DNA of 64,000 nucleotides, taken from NCBI GenBank assembly GCA_029168955.1, contig JAPDOI010000210.1, positions 434,001-498,000 on the forward strand, in the 5' to 3' direction. The DNA comes from Aplectana chamaeleonis. Taxonomy: Eukaryota; Nematoda; Chromadorea; Rhabditida; Cosmocercidae. This document shows, piece after piece, positions 10,888 through 21,649 of the stretch. A program made the translations under genes and the position numbers. Position 1 is the first letter of the stretch; each line of letters opens with the position of its first letter. The notes beneath the pieces were generated by a model. The model was not told the origin of the DNA, did no database searches, and was given only the letters and a program-made list of their open reading frames with translations.

Positions 10888-11736
10888 ACTGTTGTTGATC
10901 AATCAATTGCAAGCTGGTCAGGTTCTGGTTGATGGTATTCTCGGGGGTCACGGGCAGGGCTGTGTGGAACTTTTCCGATTCCGCTTCCGTATTTCCAGAG
11001 TTTTTTTGGTCTGTTCCGCCCCGTTTCTGATTCCGACTTTTCGGACCCGGAAATGGAAGAAAATAGGGCTACAAGGGGAATTGTAGTGGGTCTAGGCAAG
11101 GGTGTTTGAAGGCATCATGAGGGGCTGACAAAACAGTCTCGACCTATGCTCTTCAATCGAATATCTGAGCCTGTCTGACATCCTCGACAAAGACAGAAAT
11201 TTCTCATGAATTGGCCCCTGGAATGATGAGGCAGATTAGGGGCAAGAATCTGACCGCTTTTTGGGGAACTTTTTTCAGACAGGTTTTTCCCCGGGAATGA
11301 TTGCTTTTTGTAGGGCTTTCCGCTAGAGCCCTCTTAGTTGTTTGTCTACCTCCACAACAGCAATAAGAATCGAGACATGTTTTTTTGCACCAGCAGCCTG
11401 TCCTCCTGGAAGGAGTCTGGGTGGAGAGAGGTGGGGGCAGCCACGGGCAGCTGCACTGCACGGTAGAGGCAGATCCAAAGTGAATTGTCTGTCCTATTGT
11501 TTCTGAGGGAGTTTCTTCCATTTTTTTAAATTTCAACCGTGTGGTATCCGCTCCTCGGGGCGACTAAGGTTTAAAACAATATCTAGACGTTATTGGTTAG
11601 AATCTGAAGATTGAATTCTTATCAGCTTTGGACACGCCACGCGGGCGCCGGCGCCATCTGCACCTGGTACAGCCTGGACTCCTTTCTAGGTGACAGGCTG
11701 TACGCTGCTGAGACGGGCAGCTAGATATACTAATAA
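10888..11736. other. Unassigned intergenic stretch
   Basis: A ttccg-rich patch at 10,975-11,060 resembles family P. The rest shows no recognisable gene or repeat. Confidence 0.35.
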
Positions 11737-12236
11737 CTACTCTGAGAGTTTTTGCCGAGAAATAGCCGCGAAATACCTCATTGCCGCGGTATAGCCGCGA
11801 AATAGCCGCCAAATAATGCTCGCCGCGGAACAGCCGCGAAATACCGAGAAGTAGCCGCTAAATAATGCTCGCTGCAAAATAGCCGCTATATTATGTTCGC
11901 CGCGAAATAGACGAAGAATAATGCTCTCCAGGTAGATATACGGCGCATTCCAGAGGCATGATTGAGATGTCAGCACCTCCGTCGGTTCAATTACCCAAGT
12001 TTGAGGTGCAAGGCCCAGCCCAACCGCTGGAGGCCCCAGATGGTGACTCGGCGAGCCGGCGACGGTTGCGTCTTGGTTAATTTTGTTTACTTCTAGGTAT
12101 TTCTCGGTTATATCTCGGCTATTTCTCGGCTACTTCTTGCCCTTTCGTGAGAAACCGAAAAATAGCCGCGAAATAGCCTACCAGGAGCCGCTGCGTAGCC
12201 TGGTGGGCTATTTCGCGGCCAAAACTCTCAGAGTAG
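11737..12236. mobile_element. Foldback element carrying an SL1-leader-like core, copy 1
   Basis: The ends are inverted repeats of ctactctgagagttttkgccg. The left arm contains three or four tandem units of about 50 bp (aataatgctcgccgcgaaatagcc). The centre (11,935-12,080) holds the SL1-like motif followed by a short GC-rich stretch able to form small stems. A second full copy lies at 52.64-53.10 kb and a core-only copy at 8.9-9.1 kb. No open frame of note. Confidence 0.7.
11984..12005 (+). other. SL1 spliced-leader-like motif followed by GT
   Basis: Over 22 bases this differs from the nematode SL1 leader at one position (C for T at position 5), and it is followed directly by gt, as the leader is by its splice donor. 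An aattttg motif at 12079-12085 could stand for the Sm site, but it is farther downstream than in a standard SL1 RNA gene, and I see no 5S rRNA gene nearby. It may be a decayed SL RNA gene caught in a transposon, or chance similarity. Confidence 0.4.
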
Positions 12237-12645
12237 GGAGTGACCAGATCTAGCTACCAGAACTGCGCATGTGGCCATGTTTTTCTGAGCGACCACCTTC
12301 CAGGTACTTGTAAAAACCCTATTTTAGCTTCACGAGTAATAATAATGAAAAAGTTAATTTTTTATAATTTTTTTTTAAATTTGCTGTTCAAGCTTCTACC
12401 AGGGTGGTTATTCTAGGCGCTGAACACGAATATGGGATACGTTTTTGATAATTTCAACGATAAAGAGAGTTCACGGCATATAATTTTTACTTTACCTACA
12501 TACATAGCTCGCAACTTCTAAGCTCATCGCTTTTTTTACTATTACTCGGGCGGCTAGGATAGGGTTTTTGTGACTACCCGGGAAGTAGTCGGTCAGAAAA
12601 ATCTGGTTTCACGGGCAGTTCTGGCAGCCAGGTCTGGTCATTCCC
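12237..12645. mobile_element. Family L foldback MITE
   Basis: The long arms mirror each other. The left begins gtgaccagatctagctacca and continues ccatgtttttctgagcgacc; the right ends ggcagccaggtctggtca. Only a few bases separate it from the preceding SL1-motif element. A lone arm of the same family is at 36.56-36.66 kb. Confidence 0.7.
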
Positions 12646-12790
12646 TTGTAAGTAAATTTTGAAACAGCCTTTTCTGATTTTTTTAGGAGCGAGGACTCGA
12701 AATCGTGCAATTCCTCATAGTGATTTTATGTAGTTTGAATAATTGTTTGTGTACTGACTGAAACTATAGGTTTTTGAATGAGATCTTTGA

Positions 12791-13280
12791 AGGCAGTGTT
12801 CACGATAAACTTCATCTTCGAATTTCTCATGACAAACGCTTCTCGTGGCTTTGAGAAGCAGATCATGTGTCGAAAAAAACTGGACGAAAAGCTACCCAGG
12901 AGCCGCAAAACAGCTTAGAAAAGTGGGCAAACCCCGCCGCTTTGAGAAAGTCCGGCCCTTTTCCGCCCCTCTACGTGAAAAAATGGAACAATCGAGATCG
13001 TAAGATGAGCGATGGTTTCCGATCAAAAGCCCCGTTCTTCCCTTCATTCTCCACTTCTCTCTTTACTCAGGTTAGATCACTCAAATTGGCTGCAAAAGAC
13101 TGAAGTTACAAGCCTCGGACAACTCGTCCACCACGCTTCCCTAGCTCAATTTTTGAGGGAATATAACTCCGTTACCAGAAGGTCTTGTACGATTCCAGAG
13201 GCACCATTGGAATCTGAATGGAACTGTTTTCAAGATGGGCGAAAAAAACAAAAGAGGGATTTTCATCGTGAGCACTGCCT
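12791..13280 (+). mobile_element. Family B MITE, copy 1 (TTAA-type)
   Basis: The terminal repeat aggcagtgttcacgataaa pairs with tcatcgtgagcactgcct. The flanks are TTGA on the left and TTAA on the right, compatible with a TTAA target duplication as used by piggyBac-like elements (superfamily is inference). The interior carries the family order gagcgatggtttccgatc, then acaagcctcggacaactcg, then ataactccgttaccagaagg. Confidence 0.75.
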
Positions 13281-13284
13281 TTAA

Positions 13285-13742
13285 AGCCATCGTTCGCGCA
13301 GAAAACCGTATATTATTTTTTCATGTTTTTGTGTAGCTTGGCCTATCTAGTGAACGAAAATGTTGAAGAAGCCCATGAAAAACCTTCATTTGTAAAGAAA
13401 AGTCAATCGGAACACATTGTAAATACGAATTTGAATTTCGCGCCAAAATCCTATTTGAAGTTGTTCTGCTTTTGAAAGCCTCGTCACTGTCATTTTCGGA
13501 GTTTTTTTGCATGTGGAGTTCGTGCCGTAACTATTTTTCATGTTGTCTTGCGGTCGCACCATACATTCTAGGAAAAAGTGCTAGATGACTGGTGAGAATT
13601 GGTGGCGGATCTTCATCTTTGACGCCTTCCAACCTCATTGCCCAACGTTTTTGACGCGCCAAAGTTTACCAGTGTGGTCTACCGGGCTCAGTGATGAAAT
13701 TAAGCCTGAAAATTTAGAATTGATTCCTAGCGCGAACGATGC
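13285..13742 (-). mobile_element. Family Q element, copy 1
   Basis: The ends mirror each other: catcgttcgcgc on the left and gcgcgaacgatgcct on the right. It abuts the TTAA at the right end of family B copy 1. The interior, with tgcatgtggagttcgtgcc, matches the inverted copy at 25.0-25.4 kb and part of 49.86-50.16 kb. Confidence 0.6.
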
Positions 13743-14633
13743 CTTTCCTCGCGAGCAGCGAGGAAACATTAAAATGGGACAACCCATATTTTTGGTCTTC
13801 CATTTCCAAAATTTCATTTCTAGTGTTTTCTGGCCATTTTGTTTCCATTTTCGAAAATCATGAAAAATATTTCCGCCAAGCACTGGTCATGAGCTGTCAA
13901 TATGGAGTTCGGGGTCATTAGCTGTCACTAAAACTGCATGCGATATAGCTACCGTAACCCAGTTACCAATGGTTTACCACCTATTCTTAAGCTATCAGAC
14001 CTTCCGGTTTTATTGCTTACATCATGGCTTATGAAACGTCTCATTCAAATTGATACCTGCACAACTTGACTTTGAATATCGACCCATTCACCCCATAGAT
14101 CATATCTTTACCCTGCCCTTATCAACGCATGTTCATAAATATGTAATACATGCAAAGGATATTTAGAAACTTTCGGCGAGTAATAACTTCGGAATGCTTT
14201 CTGACTGACAACTTCCTCGTATACGCTAATTTAGGCTGTGTGGACAAAGGACTCATTCCGGAAAAGTCGGGTAGATCACATACGAATTGCGCGTTTCGAA
14301 AATGAGGTGACCTTTGATTGATTACTAAGACCACCCATCTGCCAGCTCCAGTCCAGCCAGTTCCTTCCTCGGGTGCGGTTTGTTTTGGTTCGCACCAAAG
14401 AGGTCAGTTTCTTCGAAAAATTTGCTTGTAAATCAACCCCCATGTCTAAATAACTGTTTTGGCGAGTATTACGCAATTTTCTAATATAAATTGCGCAAAA
14501 ATTTGTAGAAATACGAAATCTTAGGCCTGATATGCATATTAATTGTTAACATTTCATTTTCATATCTCATTTTTAGGGCAATATGTACAGTTTTATGCTT
14601 AAGCTAATCCCACAAAGAAGTTGAGGCGTAGGT
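13743..14633. other. Unassigned AT-rich intergenic stretch
   Basis: It holds no recognisable gene and no matching repeat. Confidence 0.35.
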
Positions 14634-14875
14634 AACGTCTGTCCATTAGGGAATGTCGCTTACGCGGTCGGCGCTCGTGTCCGGCGGCCGTGGCACAGAC
14701 ATTTTTCGCACCTGTAAATCGAGTACCAGTGATAAGTATTAGAGCAATATTGAATAATATCCCAGTCAGCTGTTTGCAGCCGGCTGGAGAGGCTCGTTTG
14801 ATGATGCTTTCACGACAGCCGCGCGACACGCACGCCGACCGCGTGGGCAGGCAGTTTCATTCGGACAGACTTTAG
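14634..14875. mobile_element. Family A foldback MITE, copy 1
   Basis: The arms are inverted copies of gtctgtcc followed by a gcggtcggcgtgcgtgtcg-type stretch. The centre contains aatatcccagtcagctgtttg. Other copies are at 30.27, 54.65 (half) and 59.12 kb. Confidence 0.7.
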
Positions 14876-15107
14876 GTGTTGGTAGTAGTGTTTTATTCTC
14901 TATGACGACTTTCTGAGTTTGCTTTTGATTTTCAGTAACCCACAGTAGAACTACATGAATAAAATTGAACAAGAAGTTGTCGTCAAAAATGGGAAAATAA
15001 GTTTTGATCTAGCCGAAATATGCGACGCGGCCGCTCGCGTTCACCTCCAACTGATTCGGCGTGGAATTTTGTACCTGCGAAGAGGGGAATTTTCCCTCAT
15101 TCTCGGC

Positions 15108-15378
15108 TACTGTGCTTCTCTGGGTCGAATCGCGGTCCGCAATTGCGTCTCGATACGCTTAGCGACCGCGCGCGCTCGAGTCAGTCGAGTTTCAAGCGCC
15201 AAAGCGGAGTCGATGTGGCTTTTTTGAACGGTTTTCTCCAATTTCGTTTAGTTTACAGTTTCCAAAACCCACCTTGAGTCAACAGATCGGCGGCTGCAGC
15301 GCTGGAAGCTCTTCCGACTCGAAAGCGCGCGGCCGAGACGCAATCGCGGACCGGAGTTTGGCCAAGAGAAGCACAGTA
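15108..15378. mobile_element. Family C foldback MITE, copy 1
   Basis: It begins tactgtgcttctctgg and ends gaagcacagta. The arms contain ggtccgcaattgcgtctcga with its reverse complement at the other end, and the centre contains ccaatttcgtttagtttaca. Matching copies are at 37.14 and 51.88 kb. Confidence 0.7.
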
Positions 15379-16440
15379 TATATGCATTACACCAAACGTT
15401 GAAGCTAGTTTAAGTTAACATCTACTTCGGACTTAAAAAGTTGAAAAATATATACATTCGATCCGGGACCTGATTTGTGCTCAAGATCTGATCACGGGTA
15501 TTTACTTAGTCGCAAAATCGAATCATTAAACTCTCAGATAACGGAACGTATCCAAAATTTGAGCTTCTTCTAGATTCGAAATTCTGGCTATTATCGGTTT
15601 TCCATCCGCTTCAATCTTACGCTAATGTTGTCGATATTAGGTGTGCAATTCTGAAAATACTCACAGGTTCACGGTGAGTAGGAAATTCAGGCGAATCCTT
15701 TCCAATAGGTCCTTATGTGATACCCTGCGGTTTCTCTTGAGGTTTCCAATCTCGACAAGTTTTCAGAAGATCTACCCGAGTCAGTCACGCTGATTAATAT
15801 CTTCTCAATCAGAGGAAAAACTACATTGAAGGTAGGTTTCAATTTGAAAAAAAAATCGATGATTTCTGGGATCCGATTTACAGAAACGTGAAATTATCTT
15901 TTCAGGCTCTAGGAAAGAATCCGAGATGGGAGGAAGTCCGTACCTCCGAAATGGAACCGACACAAAGTGGGCCATTCGTGAGAGTTTTTTCTCTTGCATC
16001 ATTTTTCTGTTCAGCTTTCTTTTCCGAAGCATTTCTTTTGACAACGACTAGGCATTGACGCCAAGTGCTGGCGCCAGGCCATGCGCCCAGTCTGACGCTC
16101 AGCGCCAGATAGTCGTAATTTTGAAATTTGCGCATGCTATGCAAGTTTGTATCCTATCGCCGCGGCGTGGCACGACAGTTCATACTAGCCTTATCGATTG
16201 TTGATCGATATAGATGGCAGAAACTACATTGCGTAGTTATTAGGGAAAGTTCGCACGAAACGTGTAAAGTGTGCTGTCTCCCAAACACGCGGTAGCGGTC
16301 CACCAGACCATCGTCGTAGGCTTTCGGACATAATTACACTTTTGAGCCAGCACCGATGGGCCGTTTCCAGTAAACCTGAGATCAAACTCAAAAGTCATCT
16401 TCGTCTTCTTTACAGCCACAGAGAGGGTTCTGTCATAGGT
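15379..16440. other. Unassigned intergenic stretch
   Basis: No gene is recognised. Short open frames around 15.8-16.1 kb lack homology I can recognise. Confidence 0.35.
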
Positions 16441-17574
16441 TCAGAAACTCGGCCACCAGCGCAGGGTCGTCCACAGATCCATTGTCGTTAGTGTAGTCGG
16501 TCTCTTCGGGCAATTGAACAGGTGCGCAGTAGTATGCCCTTGACTACCGCAATCAGGACACTCGTCAGGTTTGCTGTTGTCAATCCTATGCAAATATGAC
16601 ATAAGCATGGGGAAGTGTCCACAGCGTAACGATGCAAGGGTGCACCTGGTACGCCTGCCAAGTTCCATCTCTGTCTCGCTGACCTTGGGAGATGCGACTT
16701 CCAAAATGGAGTTTATGGCAACTCTGCTCAAGTGTTCCTTCAGGAATCGGGTATGCTCCGCGTGCAAGAGACGCAGGCGTTCTTGTTGTGCTTCGGTCCA
16801 TCTCTGCACATCTACTTTCGACGGAGCATCGGCGAAAGGCTTTCTGATACATCTCTCTCTCACTCACCTGGTTTAGTACTCTTCGCGATGGATGATTCGG
16901 CTGCTTCACGATGTCAATGTACATTTGTTGCGCCTTCTTCTTCATCTTCGTTGACCCACGTGATAAAAATAGAAATAATAGCACAAATCATTCATAATTA
17001 AAACCAAGCAACCAAGCAAGTATTTGGAACAGCCAACAGTGAAAAAAAATGAAGAAAGCTGTATTCAAAGATCAATCGACTTCGTGAAAAACCTCCGATT
17101 TTAGTAAATGGGTAGCTAGACGTCTGAACGCGCCTGGAGTTGGCAGCTGTCTCTAACTGGCAATATGCGAGCTTCGGCGTATAAGTGCTCAATTGGAGAG
17201 CTTTTAGAACAGGCTGTTGCAATTCGCAGAGCACAATTTTGGACGCGCTGCAGCTTGGACCAAGAGGTGTCCGACACGATGTGCTGCCAGACTGGCGCAG
17301 CATACTCCATGGCGGGTTGCACAATAGCCTCATACGTGGTCAGGATCGTTTCTTTACTGCACCTCCAGGACGTTCCACCGAGAGCACGTAGGACGTTGAG
17401 TCTTGTTTTCACTGTGGCTTGCTTTTGCTCAGTGTTCTTATGAAACTTCAACGAAGGATCCAACATGAGCCCAAGTAGCTTGGGGAATCGGGTGGAGGGC
17501 GATTGAGTTTCATCCCATTTCACCATGGGATGGGCATCAAACTCAATAATTATTCGAATAATACGAATATTCAA
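16441..17574 (-). pseudogene. Non-LTR retrotransposon remnant: C-terminal reverse transcriptase region
   Basis: Two open segments on the minus strand make up the end of a LINE-type ORF2. The first (17574-17116) reads KLLGLMLDPSLKFHKN, LGGTSWRCSKETILTTYEA, MEYAAPVW, LQRVQNCALRIATAC and LPVRDSCQL, the thumb region after the reverse transcriptase core in Jockey/I-type elements. The second (16863-16441) reads LRCGHFPMLMSYLHRID, CPDCGSQGHTTAHLFNCPKRP and LWTTLRWW. The CPDC...H....C pattern is the usual C-terminal zinc-knuckle-like motif. Stops and frame changes lie between them, and the catalytic core and endonuclease are missing upstream. It is a 5'-truncated, dead copy. Confidence 0.85.
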
Positions 17575-18240
17575 ATGCTAGAAATATCGATTCATTCGGA
17601 ATTTCGATTTAGATTTTTTTTCAGATATTTACTCGATTCACTCAAGAAACTAACTTGAAAGTTTTTTTTCTCGAATAATTGATTCATTCGGAAATTCAAA
17701 TTATTCGGTTTTCCAAACAAATGGATAATTCTGACTACTGAAATATGAGAGTTTTCGAACACTCGGCTGATTTCGGCTCACGACATTCGAAATTTCAGCC
17801 ACAGGAAAAATGTTCAAGATTATCCATACATTTCTCGGAATCGGCTTGAAAATTCGCATTTTCGCTCATATATCCGGATGAACTTTCCGTTCGAGTTGGG
17901 TAAAAGACAGAACTTCAAAATATGGCATTTCTTTAAAAGAATTGCAGAGATTATATCCAAATTTAATCATTCAATCAGAGATTTTAAAATGCATTATTCA
18001 GGAAATCGATTCACTCGAAATGTTCTGATATTCTTTATCCGGATTCCTTTTTTTCCAAAAGGTTTGAATGGCTCCATTGAAAAAAATTATTCACAAGAAA
18101 TTTTTCCAAATGGGTCATCTGAATTACTCATTCATTCAAAACCTGGCGTCAAATGTCAATGTATAATGTTTAGGGAGAAACAGGAGGCATTTGGGGATAA
18201 CAATTTTAGTCTCCAAAAAACAACTAATTGGCGGAACACG
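17575..18240. repeat. AT-rich region of reiterated attcattcg words
   Basis: The sequence is dominated by variants of attcattcg and tcgaaatt in both orientations. A similar tract is at 35.1-35.6 kb. A long open frame here (17878-18252, plus strand) has no recognisable family and low complexity, so I do not call it a gene. Confidence 0.45.
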
Positions 18241-19240
18241 ACTACGACTGCGTGAGATTGAGCCAGCGTAATGCGAAGGATAGAACTTGGATGACTTGGC
18301 TGTTAGGCGACATCAGTATCCACTACTCCATACTGCTCGATGGCGTCGCACTTACAAAGCGGATACAGTCCGCCCATCGCCGCTAGAAAAAAATTGATTT
18401 TGGGACTTTTTCTCATTAAAATATGACATCGAGAATATGTTTCATGAAATCATGCAGGTCACTCAGTTTGGAGGAAAAATTCGTTCTTAAAAGTGAGATC
18501 CACTATCAAATAGCCAAATCATCTGAGTCGACCAGATCAGATCGGATGATATATCAAAATATTTTATTTATTGATAAACAATCTGAGATTCAATGCTGGC
18601 AAGAGCATAAACAACTAGAGGTACTTCTCAAGCTAAATTCACAATATGTAAACGGCAAGAATAGGCTATACAGACAACGAAAGAGAAAAAGGAAACGGAT
18701 AAGAGACTGAAGAATGATAGTGTTGGAGAAATGAAAAGAGTGTGTGGATAGCGAAAAGATGGATGGTTGAAAAAAGAGGAAGAAGAGGATGGAAAGTCAA
18801 GAATTGAGACAGAATGTTATATGACACTCTCGAGACGACTAGAAACAAAATGAGATATGGATCAGACAGAGAGTGTGTTTGCACTCAATAATAATATGAA
18901 TATCAATAAATATAATATAAAATCAAAACGCACATTGATTTCTACCCAAATAAAACTCTATAAAACGAGTCTAAATCAAATTTCCAAAAAAAAACAATAA
19001 AAAAATCACCTAGAGCAAAATAAAACCGTTGAAAGAATCGCGCAAATCATGAAAGTTCTAGAAGATCGCAATTAGGATGAGGGTAAGATAGAGAGGACCC
19101 TGCAAGGGTGCAACGTTGGGTTGGCGGCGGTCTGAGCTTGAGAAAAAAAAACAAATTGAAATTGAAAAAAAATTCCCGATGCGGAAATACAGTCACCAAA
19201 AATACAGTAGTGTTGCTTCTGGACACTATTTCACTTTTCA
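18241..19240. other. Unassigned stretch with a purine-rich run
   Basis: From about 18,660 to 18,880 the plus strand is strongly purine-biased (gaaagagaaaaaggaaacgg and similar), and 18,890-19,040 is AT-rich. No gene is supported. Confidence 0.35.
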
Positions 19241-19640
19241 TGTTCTAGAGGCTGATTTTTGTTATAGCCAAAATTTTGTTCAGGGGGTGAAACTTGGGAT
19301 GCTGGATACGAGCATGATCTTCGTTTTCACTAGGGACTAATCCCAGCACAAAGTGGAATTTTCCAAAATGGTCTTTTGACTGTTGTGGGGAATGTAAAAA
19401 GAAACAATTTGAAACTTGATATATTTCTTTAGTGCTTATGGGTAGATCAAAAACTGCGAAAAATCGTTATTTTGGGTTTTCAGAAATTTGAACATTTTCA
19501 GCCGAAACTTTGTCCAGGATAGTTATTTGGGAACAGGAACATAGGGTTTGTTTTTGGTCTTCAGAAAATTACTGTAAATTGCAGTATAATTTTTTTATGA
19601 GTACAGTAACCTACCGTAATCTTCCGAAAAACTGAAAACC
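19241..19640. repeat. Family G-like repeat fragment
   Basis: It contains the phrases aaactttgtccaggatag and gggtttg, and attactgtaaattgcag, in the order typical of family G copies at 28.8, 46.2 and 57.5 kb. It is too diverged to set the ends. Confidence 0.4.
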
Positions 19641-19812
19641 AACCTCAAAATGCACCCCCAAATTACCCTCCTAGACAAAGGTTTGGTTAAAAGTGGTCGA
19701 ATTTCCGAAATTCAAAAATTTTTTCTGTCGTTTTTGATCTACACAGGTGTCATAAGGACTTTTCACAGTCTTAGAATCGTTTCTTTTTATCTACCCCATA
19801 ACATTCAACAGA

Positions 19813-19964
19813 TCACAAGGTTGCTGAGCTGACCACAAAACGTAGGTGTGAGGCAGGAATCGAACCCGTAATGTAGTGGTAACGCCCTCGCCCGGTAAGC
19901 GATGCTATGCGGGTTCGATTCCTGCCTGACACCTAAGTTTTGTGTCCAACTCAGCAACCTTGTG
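19813..19964. repeat. tRNA-like foldback
   Basis: The arms of about 55 bases (19813-19868 and 19910-19964) are reverse complements and each includes a T-arm/B-box sequence (gggttcgattcctgcc or its complement). The loop between them holds tgtagtggtaacgcc, like a D-arm/A-box, then tcgcccggtaagcga, which can fold as an anticodon arm with loop ccggtaa. Base 33 would be C and not the usual T. It looks like a tRNA whose 5' half was replaced by an inverted copy of its 3' half. Confidence 0.5.
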
Positions 19965-20229
19965 ATAACTTGTGATCACATAACATGCCATAAAAAGGCA
20001 TTAAATGTTCAAAAACATAAAATTTAACCGATCATTTTTTTGAAACTCCAATTTGCGCTAGGATCAGACCCTAGTCAGTTTTCTGAGAGATCAAAGTAGA
20101 TTACCTAACTCATTCCGTGGTAGGTTGATGTTTTGGATTTAGCTGGAACCTAGTCCCGAAGGGCTCATTGGAGTGCTAAATCGCGAATCCAATCTATTTT
20201 TCGAGTTTTGGAAGAATTGTTTTCGTTTT

Positions 20230-20470
20230 AACGTTATTTCGCTATCATAACTACCTTAATTCTCCAAAAATCGATGAATAGCTGAACAGATTTGTGATAG
20301 GCACACAATGGAACGCCCCTATAGTATAAAGTTTCAGTGACATGGGAAACATTGACGCGACTACCGTATAGCTACCGTATTCTACATGAAATCGAAAACG
20401 GACCTCACATTCGAGTTCAGCACCTCTAGTATAACCCTCATTCCCTAGACAGGGTTTGATAAAAAAAAAC
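20230..20470. repeat. Family G-like repeat fragment
   Basis: It contains the family phrases ctaccgtattctac, acggacctcacattcgag and ctagacagggtttgat, which recur in the copies at 29, 46 and 58 kb. The ends are not defined. Confidence 0.4.
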
Positions 20471-20525
20471 ATTCTGGCCTTTAGAATCTGAAAAGCAGAA
20501 TAGTGCTGGTTCGTGCCATTCAAAT

Positions 20526-20605
20526 GAGAAGACGCGACGCTGCTCGGCGGGAAAGCGGTATGGCGACTATCGATTGAATTGCTTGACGCCTAACATCTGT
20601 ATACG
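20526..20605. repeat. Family K repeat fragment
   Basis: The phrase gacgctgctcggcgggaaag followed by tggcgactatcgattgaatt recurs near 43.63, 44.93, 45.11 and 49.09 kb. The nature of the parent element is unknown. Confidence 0.45.
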
Positions 20606-21190
20606 CCTTCCTAAGCGAATGGCACGCGCTATACATGCACATTTGATCCCGATTACATTTGGCTTTATGAGAGCAGAAGAATTTGAAGGCACGGTCCAAC
20701 GTCTCAATCGTTTCTAGGTTCTCTTGCTTGCCTTGGAGAAACTCGTGGGCGGGTTGTCTCGGGCTCGTTTCTCATATTATTCGTAGACATCGCCTTGGAG
20801 CAAACCGCAATACAGTACGTTTTAAAAGTATAAACGCACACCAAAATAAGCCATTATTGGGGACGGGCCGAATGTGTCACGGAATTCGCCTTGCCAGAAA
20901 ACCCTAGTGAATGAAGGCCCAGTGATCAGAGTGAAAAAGTTAGAGCTTATGACAAAAAACCACAGAATAGACTGTTTCAAAGTGTAGACACACTCTCGAA
21001 AACTATATGGAAACACTACCTTTTCCGTAAGGGTTTTCTGGCTCAAGTTTTGTGTGAGTAGAGATAGGTTTTCACAACGCGCAGTTCAAATGCCTCGCGG
21101 TATCCACTTCTCCCAGACCTAACGAGTCCACTTTAATGTGGTGAATTCTGTAGGTATGCCAGCCCGATATCCATAGGGAGTTCTGCCGTT

Positions 21191-21649
21191 CCTGGGGCGG
21201 CATGCATGAACGCTGCGAAGAAGGTCAGGGAGCCGCTCCGCGTCCTCCGTGCGCAGCGTCGAGCCAGAGGTGACCCGAAAAACATGCCGTACGCTTGAAG
21301 TTGGGACGCAAACTCACTACGCACAGCAAACCCCACGCCTAACAGCTGTTGTTTTGATTTAGTCCTTATTTAGAACGGCTTTATTTCTGTGTAACTTTGG
21401 AGCCAAACGGGAAAATTATTCAGAAGATAATTAACTATGAAGAAGAAATCAAAAAAGACCGATGTTAAGCACGATCAAAATATAAAGTAAAAACAGTTAG
21501 GCGAGAAGTTCACCTTGCGTGGGGAGGTTGCGTCCTTACACAAAGGGGATGGAATGTTTTTCGGGTCACCTCTGGCTCGACGCTTCGCACGGATGACGCG
21601 GAGCGGCTCCCTGACCTCCTTCGCAGCGTTCATGCATGCGGCCCCTGTT
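21191..21649. mobile_element. Family I foldback, copy 1
   Basis: The arms at 21191-21290 and 21551-21649 are near-perfect reverse complements starting cctggggcggcatgcatg. The outer ggggcggcatgca word is shared with the foldback at 41.1 kb. The spacer of about 260 bases is AT-rich. Confidence 0.65.

Noticed and set aside
11984..12085. Calling a bona fide SL1 RNA gene
   Set aside because: No 5S rRNA linkage and no clear upstream promoter; the possible Sm site is at the wrong distance, and the copy sits inside a transposon.
17878..18252. 125-codon open frame on the plus strand
   Set aside because: It lies in a low-complexity attcattcg-rich tract with no domain and no splice support.
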